Part shown: positions 41,224-50,029 of the stretch, piece after piece
How positions within the stretch are numbered: the first letter of the stretch is position 1
Layout: each line of letters begins with the position of its first letter
NCBI RefSeq assembly: GCF_014649875.1
Contig: NZ_BMTW01000015.1
Location: forward strand, 62,001 to 126,000
Length of the DNA stretch: 64,000 nucleotides
Source of the DNA: Streptomyces rubiginosohelvolus
Lineage (GTDB): Bacteria; Actinomycetota; Actinomycetes; Streptomycetales; Streptomycetaceae
Direction of reading: 5' to 3'
Program-made: the position numbers and the translations under genes
Notes under the pieces: model-generated
The model's input: only the letters and a program-made list of their open reading frames with translations
What the model was told of the DNA's origin: nothing
Database searches by the model: none

Positions 41224-42084
41224 ATGCCCGAACTGCCCGAAGTCGAAGCCCTGCGGGTCTTCCTCGACGACCACCTGGTCGGCAAGGAGATCGCCCGTGT
41301 GCTCCCCCTGGCGATCAGCGTCCTGAAGACGTACGACCCGCCGCTGACCGCCCTGGAGGGCACGAGGGTCACCTCGGTCGCCCGGCACGGCAAGTTCCTC
41401 GACATCGAGGCGGGCGGACTCCACCTGTGCACCCACCTCGCCCGGGCCGGCTGGCTCCGCTGGAAGGACTCCTTCCCCGCCGCCCCGCCCCGGCCCGGCA
41501 AGGGCCCGCTCGCCCTGCGCCTGGTGACCACGGACGGCGACGGCTTCGACCTGACCGAGATGGGCACCAAGAAGAGCCTCTCGGTCCACCTCGTCCACGA
41601 CCCCATGGACGTCCCCCGTATCGCGACTCTCGGCCCCGACCCCCTCGCCGACGCCTTCGACCGCGACACGTTCGCCGCGCTGCTCGCCGGGGAACGCCGC
41701 CAGATCAAGGGCGCGCTGCGTGACCAGTCGCTGATCGCGGGCATCGGCAACGCCTACAGCGACGAGATCCTGCACGTGGCGAAGATGTCCCCGTTCAAGC
41801 GGACCGCCGACCTCGGCGAGGATGACGTCACCCGGCTGTACACGGCGCTGCGCACCACCCTGCGGGACGCCGTGGACCGCTCCAGCGGGGTGGAGGCGGG
41901 AAAGCTCAAGGCGGAGAAGAAGACCGGGATGCGCGTCCACGGGCGGACCGGCGAGTCCTGCCCGGTCTGCGGGGACACCATCCTGGAGGTCTCCTTCAGC
42001 GACTCCTCGCTCCAGTACTGCCCCACCTGCCAGACGGGCGGGAAGCCACTGGCCGACCGCAGGCTCTCGAAATTCCTCAAGTAG
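41224..42084 (+). CDS. Fpg/Nei-family DNA glycosylase
   Basis: 286 residues starting MPELPEVEAL: after Met removal, Pro1 and Glu2 are the catalytic residues of a bifunctional base-excision glycosylase/AP lyase. Helix-two-turn-helix LIAGIGNAYSDEILH follows near residue 175, and the C-terminal zinc finger is CPVC-x16-CPTC (about 244-266). The Arg that the finger donates to DNA is not in the usual place (TGGKPLADR), as in many actinobacterial paralogues. 36 bp after the acyltransferase gene, same strand. Confidence 0.92.
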   Translation: MPELPEVEALRVFLDDHLVGKEIARVLPLAISVLKTYDPPLTALEGTRVTSVARHGKFLDIEAGGLHLCTHLARAGWLRWKDSFPAAPPRPGKGPLALRLVTTDGDGFDLTEMGTKKSLSVHLVHDPMDVPRIATLGPDPLADAFDRDTFAALLAGERRQIKGALRDQSLIAGIGNAYSDEILHVAKMSPFKRTADLGEDDVTRLYTALRTTLRDAVDRSSGVEAGKLKAEKKTGMRVHGRTGESCPVCGDTILEVSFSDSSLQYCPTCQTGGKPLADRRLSKFLK

Positions 42085-42117
42085 CGGCGATCCGCGTTCC
42101 CGAAGTGACCCGGGGGC

Positions 42118-42753
42118 TCACCGCGTCACCGTCACCAGCCGCCGCCCGTCCGCCGTGCGCACTTCGAAGTGGTCGATGCCCTCCGGCCGCAGCGCCGCCC
42201 CGCCCGACACCTCCACCGGACCGTCCTCCGCGCCCCCGGCCGACCAGCTGCCCACCGTCTCCTCGCTGCCGTCCCGGCCCACCGCGACCAGCGCGCACAC
42301 CCCCACCGCCGGAACCCGCGCCACTTCCAGCGCGACCGCCGTCCCCCACTCGCGCCCCGCCGCTGTCACGACGGCGGCCACCCCCGACGCCCCGTCCGTG
42401 CCGGACCACCGCTGCGTGCCCGCCCCCTCCGCCGGACCGCCCGACAGCCCGGCCACCGCCGCCGGGCCGGACACCGCCAGCACCACCGCGGCCGCCACCA
42501 GCGCGAGCCGCCGCCGGCCCGCCCTGCGCCGCCCCGCCGCCACCGCGGCCGCCAGCCGCTCCGCGAGCCCGGGCCCCGGGGCCACCGGCGGCCCCACCAC
42601 CGCCAGACCGTCCCGCACCCCGGCGAACTCGCCGGCCCGCACCCGGCACCCGGGGCAGTCCGCCAGATGCTCCTCGAAGCGGAAGGTGTCGGCGCTCCCG
42701 AGCACACCCAGCGCATAGGCCCCCACCCGGACGTGGGGTTCGGTCGTCTGCAT
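42118..42753 (-). CDS. Membrane anti-sigma factor with zinc-binding N-terminus
   Basis: 211 residues from ATG 42753 (MQTTEPHVRVG); a GTG at 42789 would add 12 residues. N-terminal ZAS domain with H-x3-C-x2-C (HLADCPGC), one TM helix at about 80-103 (RRRLALVAAAVVLAVSGPAAVA) and an extracytoplasmic domain. Such proteins sequester an ECF sigma factor until a signal arrives. No sigma gene is adjacent; the next gene is a divergent LytTR regulator. Confidence 0.82.
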   Translation of the reverse strand: MQTTEPHVRVGAYALGVLGSADTFRFEEHLADCPGCRVRAGEFAGVRDGLAVVGPPVAPGPGLAERLAAAVAAGRRRAGRRRLALVAAAVVLAVSGPAAVAGLSGGPAEGAGTQRWSGTDGASGVAAVVTAAGREWGTAVALEVARVPAVGVCALVAVGRDGSEETVGSWSAGGAEDGPVEVSGGAALRPEGIDHFEVRTADGRRLVTVTR

Positions 42754-42823
42754 GTACTGCGGTACGGGAACAAGCCGCGCATCACTCACGCCATCGGCCG
42801 CCACAGGTCCTAAACTCCGGCCC

Positions 42824-43576
42824 ATGCTGCGCGTACTCGCCGTCGACGACGAACAACCCGCCCTGGAGGAGCTTCTCTATCTCCTGCGCGCCGACCCCCG
42901 TGTCCGCAGCGCCGAGGGCGCCACCGGTGCGACCGAGGCACTGCGCCGCATCGGCAGCGCGGTGGACGCGGGCCCCGACGACCCGTCCGCGATCGACGTG
43001 GTCTTCCTCGACATCCACATGGCCGGTCTCACCGGGCTCGACGTCGCCCAGCTCCTCGCCGGATTCGCCGCGCCCCCGCTCATCGTCTTCGTCACCGCGC
43101 ACGAGGGCTTCGCCGTCCACGCCTTCGACCTCAAGGCCGTCGACTACGTCCTCAAACCGGTCCGCCGCGAACGCCTGGCCGAAGCCGTCCGCCGGGTCGC
43201 CGAACAGGTGGGGGACCGGTCCGCACCCGTCCACGACAGCGCGGGCGACCAGATCCCGGTCGAGCTCGGCGGCGTCATCCGCTTCATCCCCATCGACGAG
43301 ATCGCCTACGCCGAGGCGCAGGGCGACTACGCCCGCCTGCACACCGCCGGCGGCAGCCATCTCGTCCGCATCCCGCTGACCACCCTGGAGGAGCGCTGGC
43401 GCTCCCGCGGCTTCGTCCGGATCCACCGCCGCCACCTCGTGGCGCTCGGCCGGATCGACGAGCTGCGCCTGGACGCGGGCAGCATGAGCGTGCGCATCGG
43501 GGAGGCCGAGCTCGCCGTCAGCCGCCGCCACACCCGCGCCCTGCGTGACCTCCTGATGCGCCAGGGCGGCCGCTGA
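42824..43576 (+). CDS. LytTR-family response regulator
   Basis: 250 residues from ATG 42824. Receiver at about 1-125 (VLAVDDEQPALEELLYLL, phospho-Asp in VVFLDIHMAG, Lys in YVLKPVRRERL), then a LytTR DNA-binding domain at about 145-248 (IAYAEAQGDYARLHT, FVRIHRRHLVAL). Its probable kinase is the LytS-like protein at 45524, separated only by the transporter genes. This resembles LytS/LytTR systems that sense pyruvate and control its uptake. Confidence 0.93.
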   Translation: MLRVLAVDDEQPALEELLYLLRADPRVRSAEGATGATEALRRIGSAVDAGPDDPSAIDVVFLDIHMAGLTGLDVAQLLAGFAAPPLIVFVTAHEGFAVHAFDLKAVDYVLKPVRRERLAEAVRRVAEQVGDRSAPVHDSAGDQIPVELGGVIRFIPIDEIAYAEAQGDYARLHTAGGSHLVRIPLTTLEERWRSRGFVRIHRRHLVALGRIDELRLDAGSMSVRIGEAELAVSRRHTRALRDLLMRQGGR

Positions 43577-43662
43577 GAGAAGCCGTAAGGCAGCCGCTGA
43601 CCTGGGGAGACCTTCCGGCAGCCCTTCCCAGCACCATCCGGCGACGCCTACACTCCGAGCCC

Positions 43663-44025
43663 ATGTCCGCAGAGCCAACCCCCCGGCGCGAAGTGGTCAC
43701 GGGAGAGCCGCGGCGGGTGCGCCCGCTGCCCCGTTACCGCACCCAGTCGGAGATCGACGAGCAGACCGCCCTCGGCGGCGCCTACGTACGCTCGCTGATG
43801 CGCGGCCAGCTGCGCGCCGGGCTCACCGTCTTCGGTGTCCTCGCCCTCGTCGCGGGCACCCTGCCGCTCCTGTTCGCCGCGCTGAACAGCTCCGCCCTGG
43901 TCTGGGCGGTCCTCGGCTTCGCCACCTACCCGCCGCTCACCCTCGCCGCCTGGTGGTACGTCCGCCGGGCCGAGCGCAACGAACGCGACTTCGCCCGGCT
44001 GGTGGAGGGCCGCCCCGCCCCGTGA
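43663..44025 (+). CDS. DUF485-like small membrane partner of the symporter
   Basis: 120 residues, two membrane segments (about 53-74 and 82-100) after a hydrophilic N-terminus, with a charged C-terminal tail. It resembles the DUF485/YjcH-type proteins encoded before acetate or monocarboxylate symporters. Its stop overlaps the symporter GTG by four bases. Confidence 0.8.
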   Translation: MSAEPTPRREVVTGEPRRVRPLPRYRTQSEIDEQTALGGAYVRSLMRGQLRAGLTVFGVLALVAGTLPLLFAALNSSALVWAVLGFATYPPLTLAAWWYVRRAERNERDFARLVEGRPAP

Positions 44026-45527
44026 GCGCCCCCGACCACATGGCGTCCTGGGTGGCGGTCGCCCTCGTCGTCCTCGCCACCGTCCTCGTCGGCGGCTTCG
44101 GCCTGCGCATCTCCCGTACGACCTCCGACTTCTACGTCGCCTCCCGCACCGTGCGGCCCCGCCTCAACGCCGCCGCGATCAGCGGCGAATACCTCTCGGC
44201 CGCCTCCTTCCTCGGCGTCGCCGGACTCGTCCTCGTCCACGGCCCCGACATGCTCTGGTACCCGGTCGGCTACACCGCCGGATATCTGGTGCTCCTGGTC
44301 TTCGTCGCCGCACCGCTGCGCCGCTCCGGGGCGTACACCCTGCCGGACTTCGCCGAGGGCCGGCTCGAATCACGGCAGGTCCGCCGCCTGGTCAGCGCCC
44401 TGGTCGTCGGGGCGGGCTGGCTCTACCTCGTACCGCAGCTCCAAGGCGCCGGGCTGACGCTGAAGATCCTCACCGGAGCTCCGGGCTGGCTCGGGGACGT
44501 CCTCGTCGCCACCGTCGTGGCGGCCGCCGTCGCCGCGGGCGGCATGCGTTCCATCACCTTCGTCCAGGTCTTCCAGTACTGGCTGAAGCTCACCGCCCTC
44601 CTCGTCCCCGCCCTCTTCCTGGTCCTCGCCTGGCAGGGCGACGGCCGGCCCCGGGTCAGCTTCGACGACCAGCTCGCCGTCTTCCGCGCCGACCACCCGC
44701 TGTACGCGACGTACGGGCTGATCGTGGCGACCTTCCTCGGCACCATGGGCCTGCCGCATGTCGTCGTCCGCTTCTACACCAGCCCCAACGGCCGCGACGC
44801 CCGCCGCACCACCGTCGCCGTCCTCGCCCTGGTCGGTCTCTTCTACCTGCTGCCGCCGATCTACGGGGCGCTCGGCCGGCTCTACACCCCCGAACTGCGG
44901 TACGGGGGAGACGCGGACGCCGCCGTCCTGCTGCTGCCCGCCCGGGTCATCGGCGGACTCGGCGGCGACTTCCTCGGGGCGCTGATCGCGGGCGGGGCGT
45001 TCGCCGCGTTCCTGTCCACCGCCTCCGGTCTCACCATGGCCGTCGCCGGGGTCATCACCCAGGACGTCCTGCCCTCGCGCGGGGTACGCCACTTCCGGCT
45101 CGCCACCGTCCTCGCCATCGCCGTGCCGCTCGTCGGCTCCCTGCTGGTGAGCCGGGTGCCGGTGGCCGACGCGGTGGGCATGGCCTTCGCCGTCTCCGCC
45201 TCCTCCTTCTGCCCGCTGCTCGTCCTCGGTATCTGGTGGCGGCGGCTCACCCCGCCCGGGGCCGTCGCGGGGCTCCTCCTCGGCGGCGGGTCCGCGCTCC
45301 TCGCGGTGGCCATCACCGTCAGCGGTGCCGTACGTCCACCGGGCTGGCCGCACGCCCTGCTCGCCTGGCCCGCCGTCTGGTCCGTCCCCGTCGGCTTCCT
45401 CGCGATGATCCTCGTCTCGCTCGCCACCCCGGGGCGCATTCCCCCGGGCACCAACGCCGCCATGACCCGCTTCCACCTCCCCGAAGCGCTCTCCTCGGCG
45501 CGGGCCGCCGCGGGGAGGGAGCGATGA
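44022..45527 (+). CDS. Sodium:solute symporter, monocarboxylate type
   Basis: 501 residues from GTG 44022, coupled by GTGA overlap to the DUF485-like gene. About 13 membrane segments; SSS family with SEYLSAASFLGVAGL near residue 48 and later TFLGTMGLPHVVVRFYTSPNG, as in ActP/MctC acetate or pyruvate transporters. It probably imports a short carboxylate (acetate, pyruvate or propionate) with sodium. The stop overlaps the kinase ATG by four bases, so transporter and sensor are made together. Confidence 0.9.
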   Translation: MSAPDHMASWVAVALVVLATVLVGGFGLRISRTTSDFYVASRTVRPRLNAAAISGEYLSAASFLGVAGLVLVHGPDMLWYPVGYTAGYLVLLVFVAAPLRRSGAYTLPDFAEGRLESRQVRRLVSALVVGAGWLYLVPQLQGAGLTLKILTGAPGWLGDVLVATVVAAAVAAGGMRSITFVQVFQYWLKLTALLVPALFLVLAWQGDGRPRVSFDDQLAVFRADHPLYATYGLIVATFLGTMGLPHVVVRFYTSPNGRDARRTTVAVLALVGLFYLLPPIYGALGRLYTPELRYGGDADAAVLLLPARVIGGLGGDFLGALIAGGAFAAFLSTASGLTMAVAGVITQDVLPSRGVRHFRLATVLAIAVPLVGSLLVSRVPVADAVGMAFAVSASSFCPLLVLGIWWRRLTPPGAVAGLLLGGGSALLAVAITVSGAVRPPGWPHALLAWPAVWSVPVGFLAMILVSLATPGRIPPGTNAAMTRFHLPEALSSARAAAGRER

Positions 45528-46714
45528 CCGGGGCAGCCGTCGCCGTCGTGGTCGTCCTCGCCGCGCTGCTGGTCGGCGCCGGCTATCTGCTGGGGCGCCG
45601 CACCGCCCGCCCGGTGCGCCCCAGCGACGTCGGCACGCCCGTCGAGCACGCCACCTTCGAGACCCTGCACACCGCGTCGCTGGCCGCCCCGCCGCTGCGG
45701 GCCGGGCTCACCGAGGAGAGCGCCCGGCGGGCCGCCCGCAGGCTGCGCTCCCTCCTCGGCACCGACGCCCTCTGCCTCACCGACCGGGAGCGGGTGCTGG
45801 TCTGGGACGGGGCGGGACACCACCACGGCAAGGACGTGATGGAGCATCTGCAGGTGCTCCTCGACAACGGCCGCGACACCGCCTTCGACAGCGGCTGCGG
45901 CGACCTCGACTGCCCGCTGCGCTGGGCCGTCGCCGTCCCGCTCACCGTCGAGAACCGGGTCTTGGGCGCGCTCGTCGCCTACGCCCCGCGCGAGTCGGCG
46001 GTGCTGGCCCGGGCGGCGGGGGAGGTGGCGCGCTGGGTCTGCGTCCAGCTGGAACTGGCCGAGCTGGACCGCTCCCGTACACAGCTGATCGAGGCGGAGA
46101 TCAAGGCCCTGCGGGCGCAGATCTCCCCGCACTTCATCTTCAACTCGCTCGCCGCCATCGCCTCGTTCGTCCGCACCGACCCCGAGCAGGCCCGCGAACT
46201 GCTCCTCGAGTTCGCCGACTTCACCCGCTACTCGTTCCGCCGGCACGGGGAGTTCACCACTCTGGCGGACGAACTGCACTCCATCGACCAGTACTTGGCC
46301 CTGGTCCGCGCCCGCTTCGGCGAACGCCTCTCCGTGACCCTCCAGGTCGCCCCCGAGGTGCTGCCGGTCGCACTCCCGTTCCTGTGTCTCCAGCCGCTGG
46401 TGGAGAACGCCGTCAAGCACGGCCTCGAAGGGGCGGTCACCCGCAGCCGGATCACCATCAGCGCCCTGGACGCCGGTTCGGAGGCCGAGGTGGTCATCGA
46501 GGACGACGGGACCGGGATGGACCCCGAGCGGCTGCGGCAGATCCTGCGCGGCGAGGGCGGCACCTCCACCGGCATCGGCCTGCTCAACGTGGACGAGCGG
46601 CTGCGCCAGGTCTACGGGGACGACTACGGGCTCGTCATCGAGACCGGGGTCGGGGCGGGCATGAAGATCACGCTGAGGCTCCCCAAGTACCGCGCGGGCG
46701 TGCACGGTTCCTGA
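45524..46714 (+). CDS. LytS-like sensor histidine kinase
   Basis: 396 residues from ATG 45524 (GGGAG upstream). One N-terminal TM (about 3-23), a GAF-like region (about 40-180), then the LytS-type kinase core: phospho-His in QISPHFIFNSLAAIASF and HATPase motifs PLVENAVKHGL and DDGTGMD. Lacking the usual multi-TM sensor, it may take its signal from the coupled symporter. Partner of the LytTR regulator at 42824. Confidence 0.92.
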   Translation: MTGAAVAVVVVLAALLVGAGYLLGRRTARPVRPSDVGTPVEHATFETLHTASLAAPPLRAGLTEESARRAARRLRSLLGTDALCLTDRERVLVWDGAGHHHGKDVMEHLQVLLDNGRDTAFDSGCGDLDCPLRWAVAVPLTVENRVLGALVAYAPRESAVLARAAGEVARWVCVQLELAELDRSRTQLIEAEIKALRAQISPHFIFNSLAAIASFVRTDPEQARELLLEFADFTRYSFRRHGEFTTLADELHSIDQYLALVRARFGERLSVTLQVAPEVLPVALPFLCLQPLVENAVKHGLEGAVTRSRITISALDAGSEAEVVIEDDGTGMDPERLRQILRGEGGTSTGIGLLNVDERLRQVYGDDYGLVIETGVGAGMKITLRLPKYRAGVHGS

Positions 46715-46719
46715 AGAAG

Positions 46720-46758
46720 GCCGTCAGCACAGATGGACGCCGTCAGCACAGATGGACG
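46720..46758. repeat. Tandem duplication of a 19-bp unit
   Basis: CCGTCAGCACAGATGGACG occurs twice back to back with no spacer. The second copy holds the stop codon of the following minus-strand gene, and the first repeats the same tail in another frame. It looks like a recent slippage event between the convergent kinase and hypothetical genes. Confidence 0.75.
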
Positions 46759-47261
46759 GCCAGATGCCCCAGCGGCAGCCCCAGCTGCCAGGCGGGCGTC
46801 CAGATCCGGACTTCCTGGTCGTCGTCCGCCGGGTCGGCCGGGGCCTCCCAGGGGGCGGGGCCGATCGCGTCCAGGTCCGCCGCGAGCAGTTCGGTCTCCT
46901 CCAGCCAGCGCCAGGCGGCCCGGGCCAGCGCCAGATCGGGATCGCCGGGCTCAGCACACCGCTCCGACTCCGCAAGACGCTCGCAGATCCAGCTGCGCCA
47001 GGTGCCCTCGTACGCCGTGAGCACGCGCAGTTCGTCGACCCGCGGCTCGGGCAGGGCGTGCGGGGCTGGCGCGTCCCGGGGGAACTCGCAGAGGAACATC
47101 GTCAGCGCGAGGGCGTCACGCCCCGCCCGGAACTCCAGCGTCGTCGGCTCCATCAGATCGCCGGTCCGTAACAGCTCGTCGGCCAGGTACTCGGTGGTCA
47201 GCCAGGTCATCGGCACCCGGAGCCCGTTCCCACCGGCCTCATCCGTATCCTCGGGACGCAT
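46743..47261 (-). CDS. Hypothetical protein
   Basis: 172 residues from ATG 47261 (AGAGG nine bases upstream); a GTG at 47300 is possible. Soluble and acidic, with many Trp and Leu (TWRSWICERLAESERC, WRWLEETELLAADLD). No recognised domain or signal. The C-terminus ends within a tandem duplication. Function unknown. Confidence 0.65.
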   Translation of the reverse strand: MRPEDTDEAGGNGLRVPMTWLTTEYLADELLRTGDLMEPTTLEFRAGRDALALTMFLCEFPRDAPAPHALPEPRVDELRVLTAYEGTWRSWICERLAESERCAEPGDPDLALARAAWRWLEETELLAADLDAIGPAPWEAPADPADDDQEVRIWTPAWQLGLPLGHLAVHLC

Positions 47262-47373
47262 CCCGTCTCGCCTCTTTCCTTGTTCGGTACCGGGCTTCAC
47301 GCAGCATTGAACCGGGGGCGGGCGCCCCGCGTGGGCAGAAGGGGAGGATCGCCCAGGAGATGCGAGGCTGCGA

Positions 47374-47571
47374 ATGAGTGCCGACCCCGGCGACGACCCG
47401 CATGTGCGCCCGCTGCTGGGGGCGTACGTCCTGGACGCCCTGGACGCCGAGGAGACCTGCCGGGTCGCCCGTCACCTCCAGGGCTGCGACGGCTGCGCCC
47501 GGGTCTATGTGGAGGTGGTCGAGGCCTCCGCCCTGTTGGCGCTGCTCCGGGCGGAGGACCTGCGGGAGTAG
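47374..47571 (+). CDS. Stand-alone zinc anti-sigma (ZAS) domain protein
   Basis: 65 residues from ATG 47374 (GAGG six bases upstream). Only the ZAS fold is present: LGAYVLDALDAEE then HLQGCDGC (H-x3-C-x2-C). No membrane segment follows. It may be a soluble anti-sigma factor or the remnant of a longer one. Its 3' end overlaps the convergent ECF sigma gene by 67 bp, the likely partner. Confidence 0.68.
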   Translation: MSADPGDDPHVRPLLGAYVLDALDAEETCRVARHLQGCDGCARVYVEVVEASALLALLRAEDLRE

Positions 47572-48077
47572 CCGGGCAGGGTGCGCGCGAGGACCCGCAG
47601 GGCGTAGTACGAACGGGACTTGACGGTCCCCGCCGGGATCCCGAGCACCTGGGCCGTCTCGCCGACGCTCAGCCCGCGGAAGTAGATCTGCACCAGCACC
47701 GCGCGGTGCTCGGGGCTCAGCGTGCGGACCGCCTCCCGGACGTCCAGGGTGCGCACCGCGCGGTCCGCGGTGTCCAGGGCGTCCGGGGTGGTCTCCAGCA
47801 CCGTGTCGCTCACCTCGACGGGGCGGGCCTGGCGGGAGCGCCGCGCGTCGATGGCGAGGCGGCGGCCGACGGTGAACAGCCACGGCCGCATCGAGTCGTA
47901 GGGCGCGTCGAACGCCTCGGGGTGCTGCCAGGCGCGTACGAGGGTCTCCTGCACCAGGTCCTCGGCCCGCTGCCGGTCCCCGAAGGTGAGGCCGAGGAGG
48001 AAGTGGAACAGTGCGGGGCCGTGTTCGCGCTGCAACTCCGCCAGGGTCCGTTCGTCGGTCGTCGTGGTGGTCTTCAT
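47505..48077 (-). CDS. ECF-type RNA polymerase sigma factor
   Basis: 190 residues. Region 2 (AEDLVQETLVRAWQHPEAF, MRPWLFTVGRRLAIDARRSRQ) and region 4 (VRTLSPEHRAVLVQIYFRGLSVGETAQVLGIPAGTVKSRSYYALRVL) are complete. The Ser/Arg-rich C-terminus lies in the zone that overlaps the ZAS gene, so its length may have changed by loss of the original stop. ATG 48077 is the start. It likely belongs to the group whose anti-sigma has a ZAS domain. Confidence 0.88.
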   Translation of the reverse strand: MKTTTTTDERTLAELQREHGPALFHFLLGLTFGDRQRAEDLVQETLVRAWQHPEAFDAPYDSMRPWLFTVGRRLAIDARRSRQARPVEVSDTVLETTPDALDTADRAVRTLDVREAVRTLSPEHRAVLVQIYFRGLSVGETAQVLGIPAGTVKSRSYYALRVLARTLPGYSRRSSARSSANRAEASTTST

Positions 48078-48277
48078 GAACGTCCTCTCCCGCCGAGGCC
48101 CCTGACGGCCGCGTTGCCGACTGGCGTATACGAACGCATTCGACGGCGCGGGAACAGGCGGTGCACCGAGGCGTGCGACGAGCGGTCGCTCAGTGCGGCG
48201 AATGGTGCGGTGAACGGTCGAGGGGCCGTCGGGGTCGGCCGGTACGACCAGTTCAGCTAGGTATGCGGCAATGCTCC

Positions 48278-48328
48278 TTGCTTATGCGGTATGAAAATCT
48301 ATGTAGTCGGATGGTCGTAATCATCCGA
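48278..48328 (+). promoter_or_regulatory. Promoter-like boxes and inverted repeat before the CapA gene
   Basis: TTGCTT (48278-48283) and TATGTA (48300-48305) are 16 bp apart and could be -35 and -10. Just after is the inverted repeat TCGGATG-N8-CATCCGA (48307-48328), placed where an operator would cover the transcription start. The remaining 48078-48277 holds no gene. Confidence 0.45.
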
Positions 48329-48344
48329 ACATGGAGTCGAGCAG

Positions 48345-49550
48345 ATGACGCAGCGCATCCGACCGGGCACCGTGGCCGCCATCGCCCTCCTGCTCGCCGC
48401 GGCCACCGGCTGCACCGGGCAGCAGCCCACGGCCCCCGCGCCGAGCGGGCCGCCCGCCGCCCGGGGCGCGGGCGGCCAGGGCGCCGACGGGCCCCGCCCG
48501 TTCACGCTCCTCGCCGCCGGCGACGTCCTGCCGCACTCCTCCGTCATCGACCAGGCCGCCGCCGACGCGGGAGATGCCGGCTACGACTTCGCCCCGATGC
48601 TGGCCGGTGTCGCCCCGGTCGTCTCCGGAGCGGACCTGGCGTTCTGTCATATGGAGACGGTGTACGGGAAGGAGGGCGGCCCCTACACCGGCTACCCGAG
48701 CTTCAAGTCGCCCCCCGAGATCGCCACCGCCCTGCGCACCACCGGATTCGACTCCTGCTCCACCGCCTCCAACCACACCCTGGACGACGGGGCCGAAGGG
48801 GTCCGGCGCACGCTCGACGCCCTGGACGAGGCGGGCGTCCGGCACGCCGGTTCGGCCCGCACCGCCGCCGAGGCCGCCCGGCCCACGATCCTGCCCGCCG
48901 GACCGGGGAAGGGCGCGGCCAAGGTCGCCCACCTCGCGTACACCTACGGAACCAACGACATCCCGCTGCCCGCCGGCCGGCCCTGGACGGTGAACGTCAC
49001 CGACGAGCGGAAGATCGTCGAGGAGGCCAGGGCGGCCCGCCGCGCCGGCGCCGACGTCGTCGTCCTCTCCACCCACTGGGGCACCGAATGGCAGGACGAG
49101 CCCGACGCGCAGCAACGGGAACTCGCCGAGCGGCTCACCGCCTCCACCGACCGGGGCCGCCCCGACATCGACCTCATCATCGGCACCCACGCCCATGTGC
49201 CCCAGGCGTACGAGAAGGTCAACGGCACCTGGGTGGTCTACGGCATGGGCGACCAGATCGCCGGAGCAATGATCAACTACGAGGGTGCCCAGGACCCGCG
49301 CGGCAACCAGAGCTCGATGGGCCGCTTCACCTTCACGCCGCCCGCGAAACCCGGTGAGCGCTGGAAGGTGAAGAAGGCGGAGTTCGTCCCGCAGTGGTAC
49401 GACACCGTCACCGGACGCGCCGTCAACCTCAACGCCTCCCTCGGCTCTTCCGGCGAGGAGGCTGAGCAGCTGCGCGAGGTCCGCGACCGTATCCGTACCG
49501 TCGTCCTCGGCCGGGGAGCGGACGAGGACGGGCTCCTCATGGGCAAGTAG
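48345..49550 (+). CDS. CapA-family lipoprotein
   Basis: 401 residues from ATG 48345. Signal peptide with lipobox LAAATGC near residue 23. CapA/PgsA metallophosphatase-like domain: TLLAAGDVLPHSSV, FCHMETVYG, STASNHTLDDG, VLSTHWGTEW and IIGTHAHVPQAYE. CapA proteins take part in poly-gamma-glutamate or capsule export in Bacillus; most actinobacterial members are uncharacterised. Lies upstream of the convergent stress-protein gene. Confidence 0.9.
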   Translation: MTQRIRPGTVAAIALLLAAATGCTGQQPTAPAPSGPPAARGAGGQGADGPRPFTLLAAGDVLPHSSVIDQAAADAGDAGYDFAPMLAGVAPVVSGADLAFCHMETVYGKEGGPYTGYPSFKSPPEIATALRTTGFDSCSTASNHTLDDGAEGVRRTLDALDEAGVRHAGSARTAAEAARPTILPAGPGKGAAKVAHLAYTYGTNDIPLPAGRPWTVNVTDERKIVEEARAARRAGADVVVLSTHWGTEWQDEPDAQQRELAERLTASTDRGRPDIDLIIGTHAHVPQAYEKVNGTWVVYGMGDQIAGAMINYEGAQDPRGNQSSMGRFTFTPPAKPGERWKVKKAEFVPQWYDTVTGRAVNLNASLGSSGEEAEQLREVRDRIRTVVLGRGADEDGLLMGK

Positions 49551-49567
49551 CGGTCGTCGGCGGGGCC

Positions 49568-50029
49568 CTACGGCACCACGGTGACCGGCCAGCGCCCCGC
49601 CTTCACCAGACGTACGGCCACCGAACCGATGAAACGGTGCCCGGCCGACTCCGAGGCCCCGACCACCACCGCGTCCGCCTTCAGCTCGTCGGCCGCCGTC
49701 ACCAGCCCGTTGTAGGGGTCGCCCCGGAAGGTGTGGAACTCCCAGCGCACGTCCCACGCGTCCCTGAAGCGCTCCGTCGCCTCCCGGATCTCGGAGACCA
49801 GCGCGTCCGCGACCTCCCCCGTCGCATCGCCGACCGGTACGCCCAGGGCGGCGCCCGCCGTCATGACCGGCTGGACGTACACCAGGGCCAGCATGGCGTT
49901 CTGCCGACGGGCCAGTCCGGCGGCGTAGGCCGCCGCGCGCATCGACGAATCGGAGCCGTCGAGCCCCGCGACGATCACCTTGGGGCCGTCCGTACCGCGT
50001 TCGAACTGATGAGGCTGCTGCTCTGTCAC
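49568..50029 (-). CDS. Universal stress protein (UspA-like)
   Basis: 153 residues from GTG 50029 (short-spaced GGAG upstream). Single Usp domain: VIVAGLDGSDSSMRAAAYAAGLA at the start and the ATP-binding GASESAGHRFIGSVAVRLVKAGRWPVTVVP at the end (G-x2-G-x9-G(S/T) variant). Such proteins bind ATP and aid stress survival. Confidence 0.85.
   Translation of the reverse strand: MTEQQPHQFERGTDGPKVIVAGLDGSDSSMRAAAYAAGLARRQNAMLALVYVQPVMTAGAALGVPVGDATGEVADALVSEIREATERFRDAWDVRWEFHTFRGDPYNGLVTAADELKADAVVVGASESAGHRFIGSVAVRLVKAGRWPVTVVP

Noticed and set aside
37789..41940. A 1383-codon open frame on the minus strand
   Set aside because: It is antisense to the phosphatase, acyltransferase and glycosylase genes, which all have clear family motifs. 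Long antisense frames are expected at this GC bias; its sequence is low-complexity Gly/Arg/Ala/Val.
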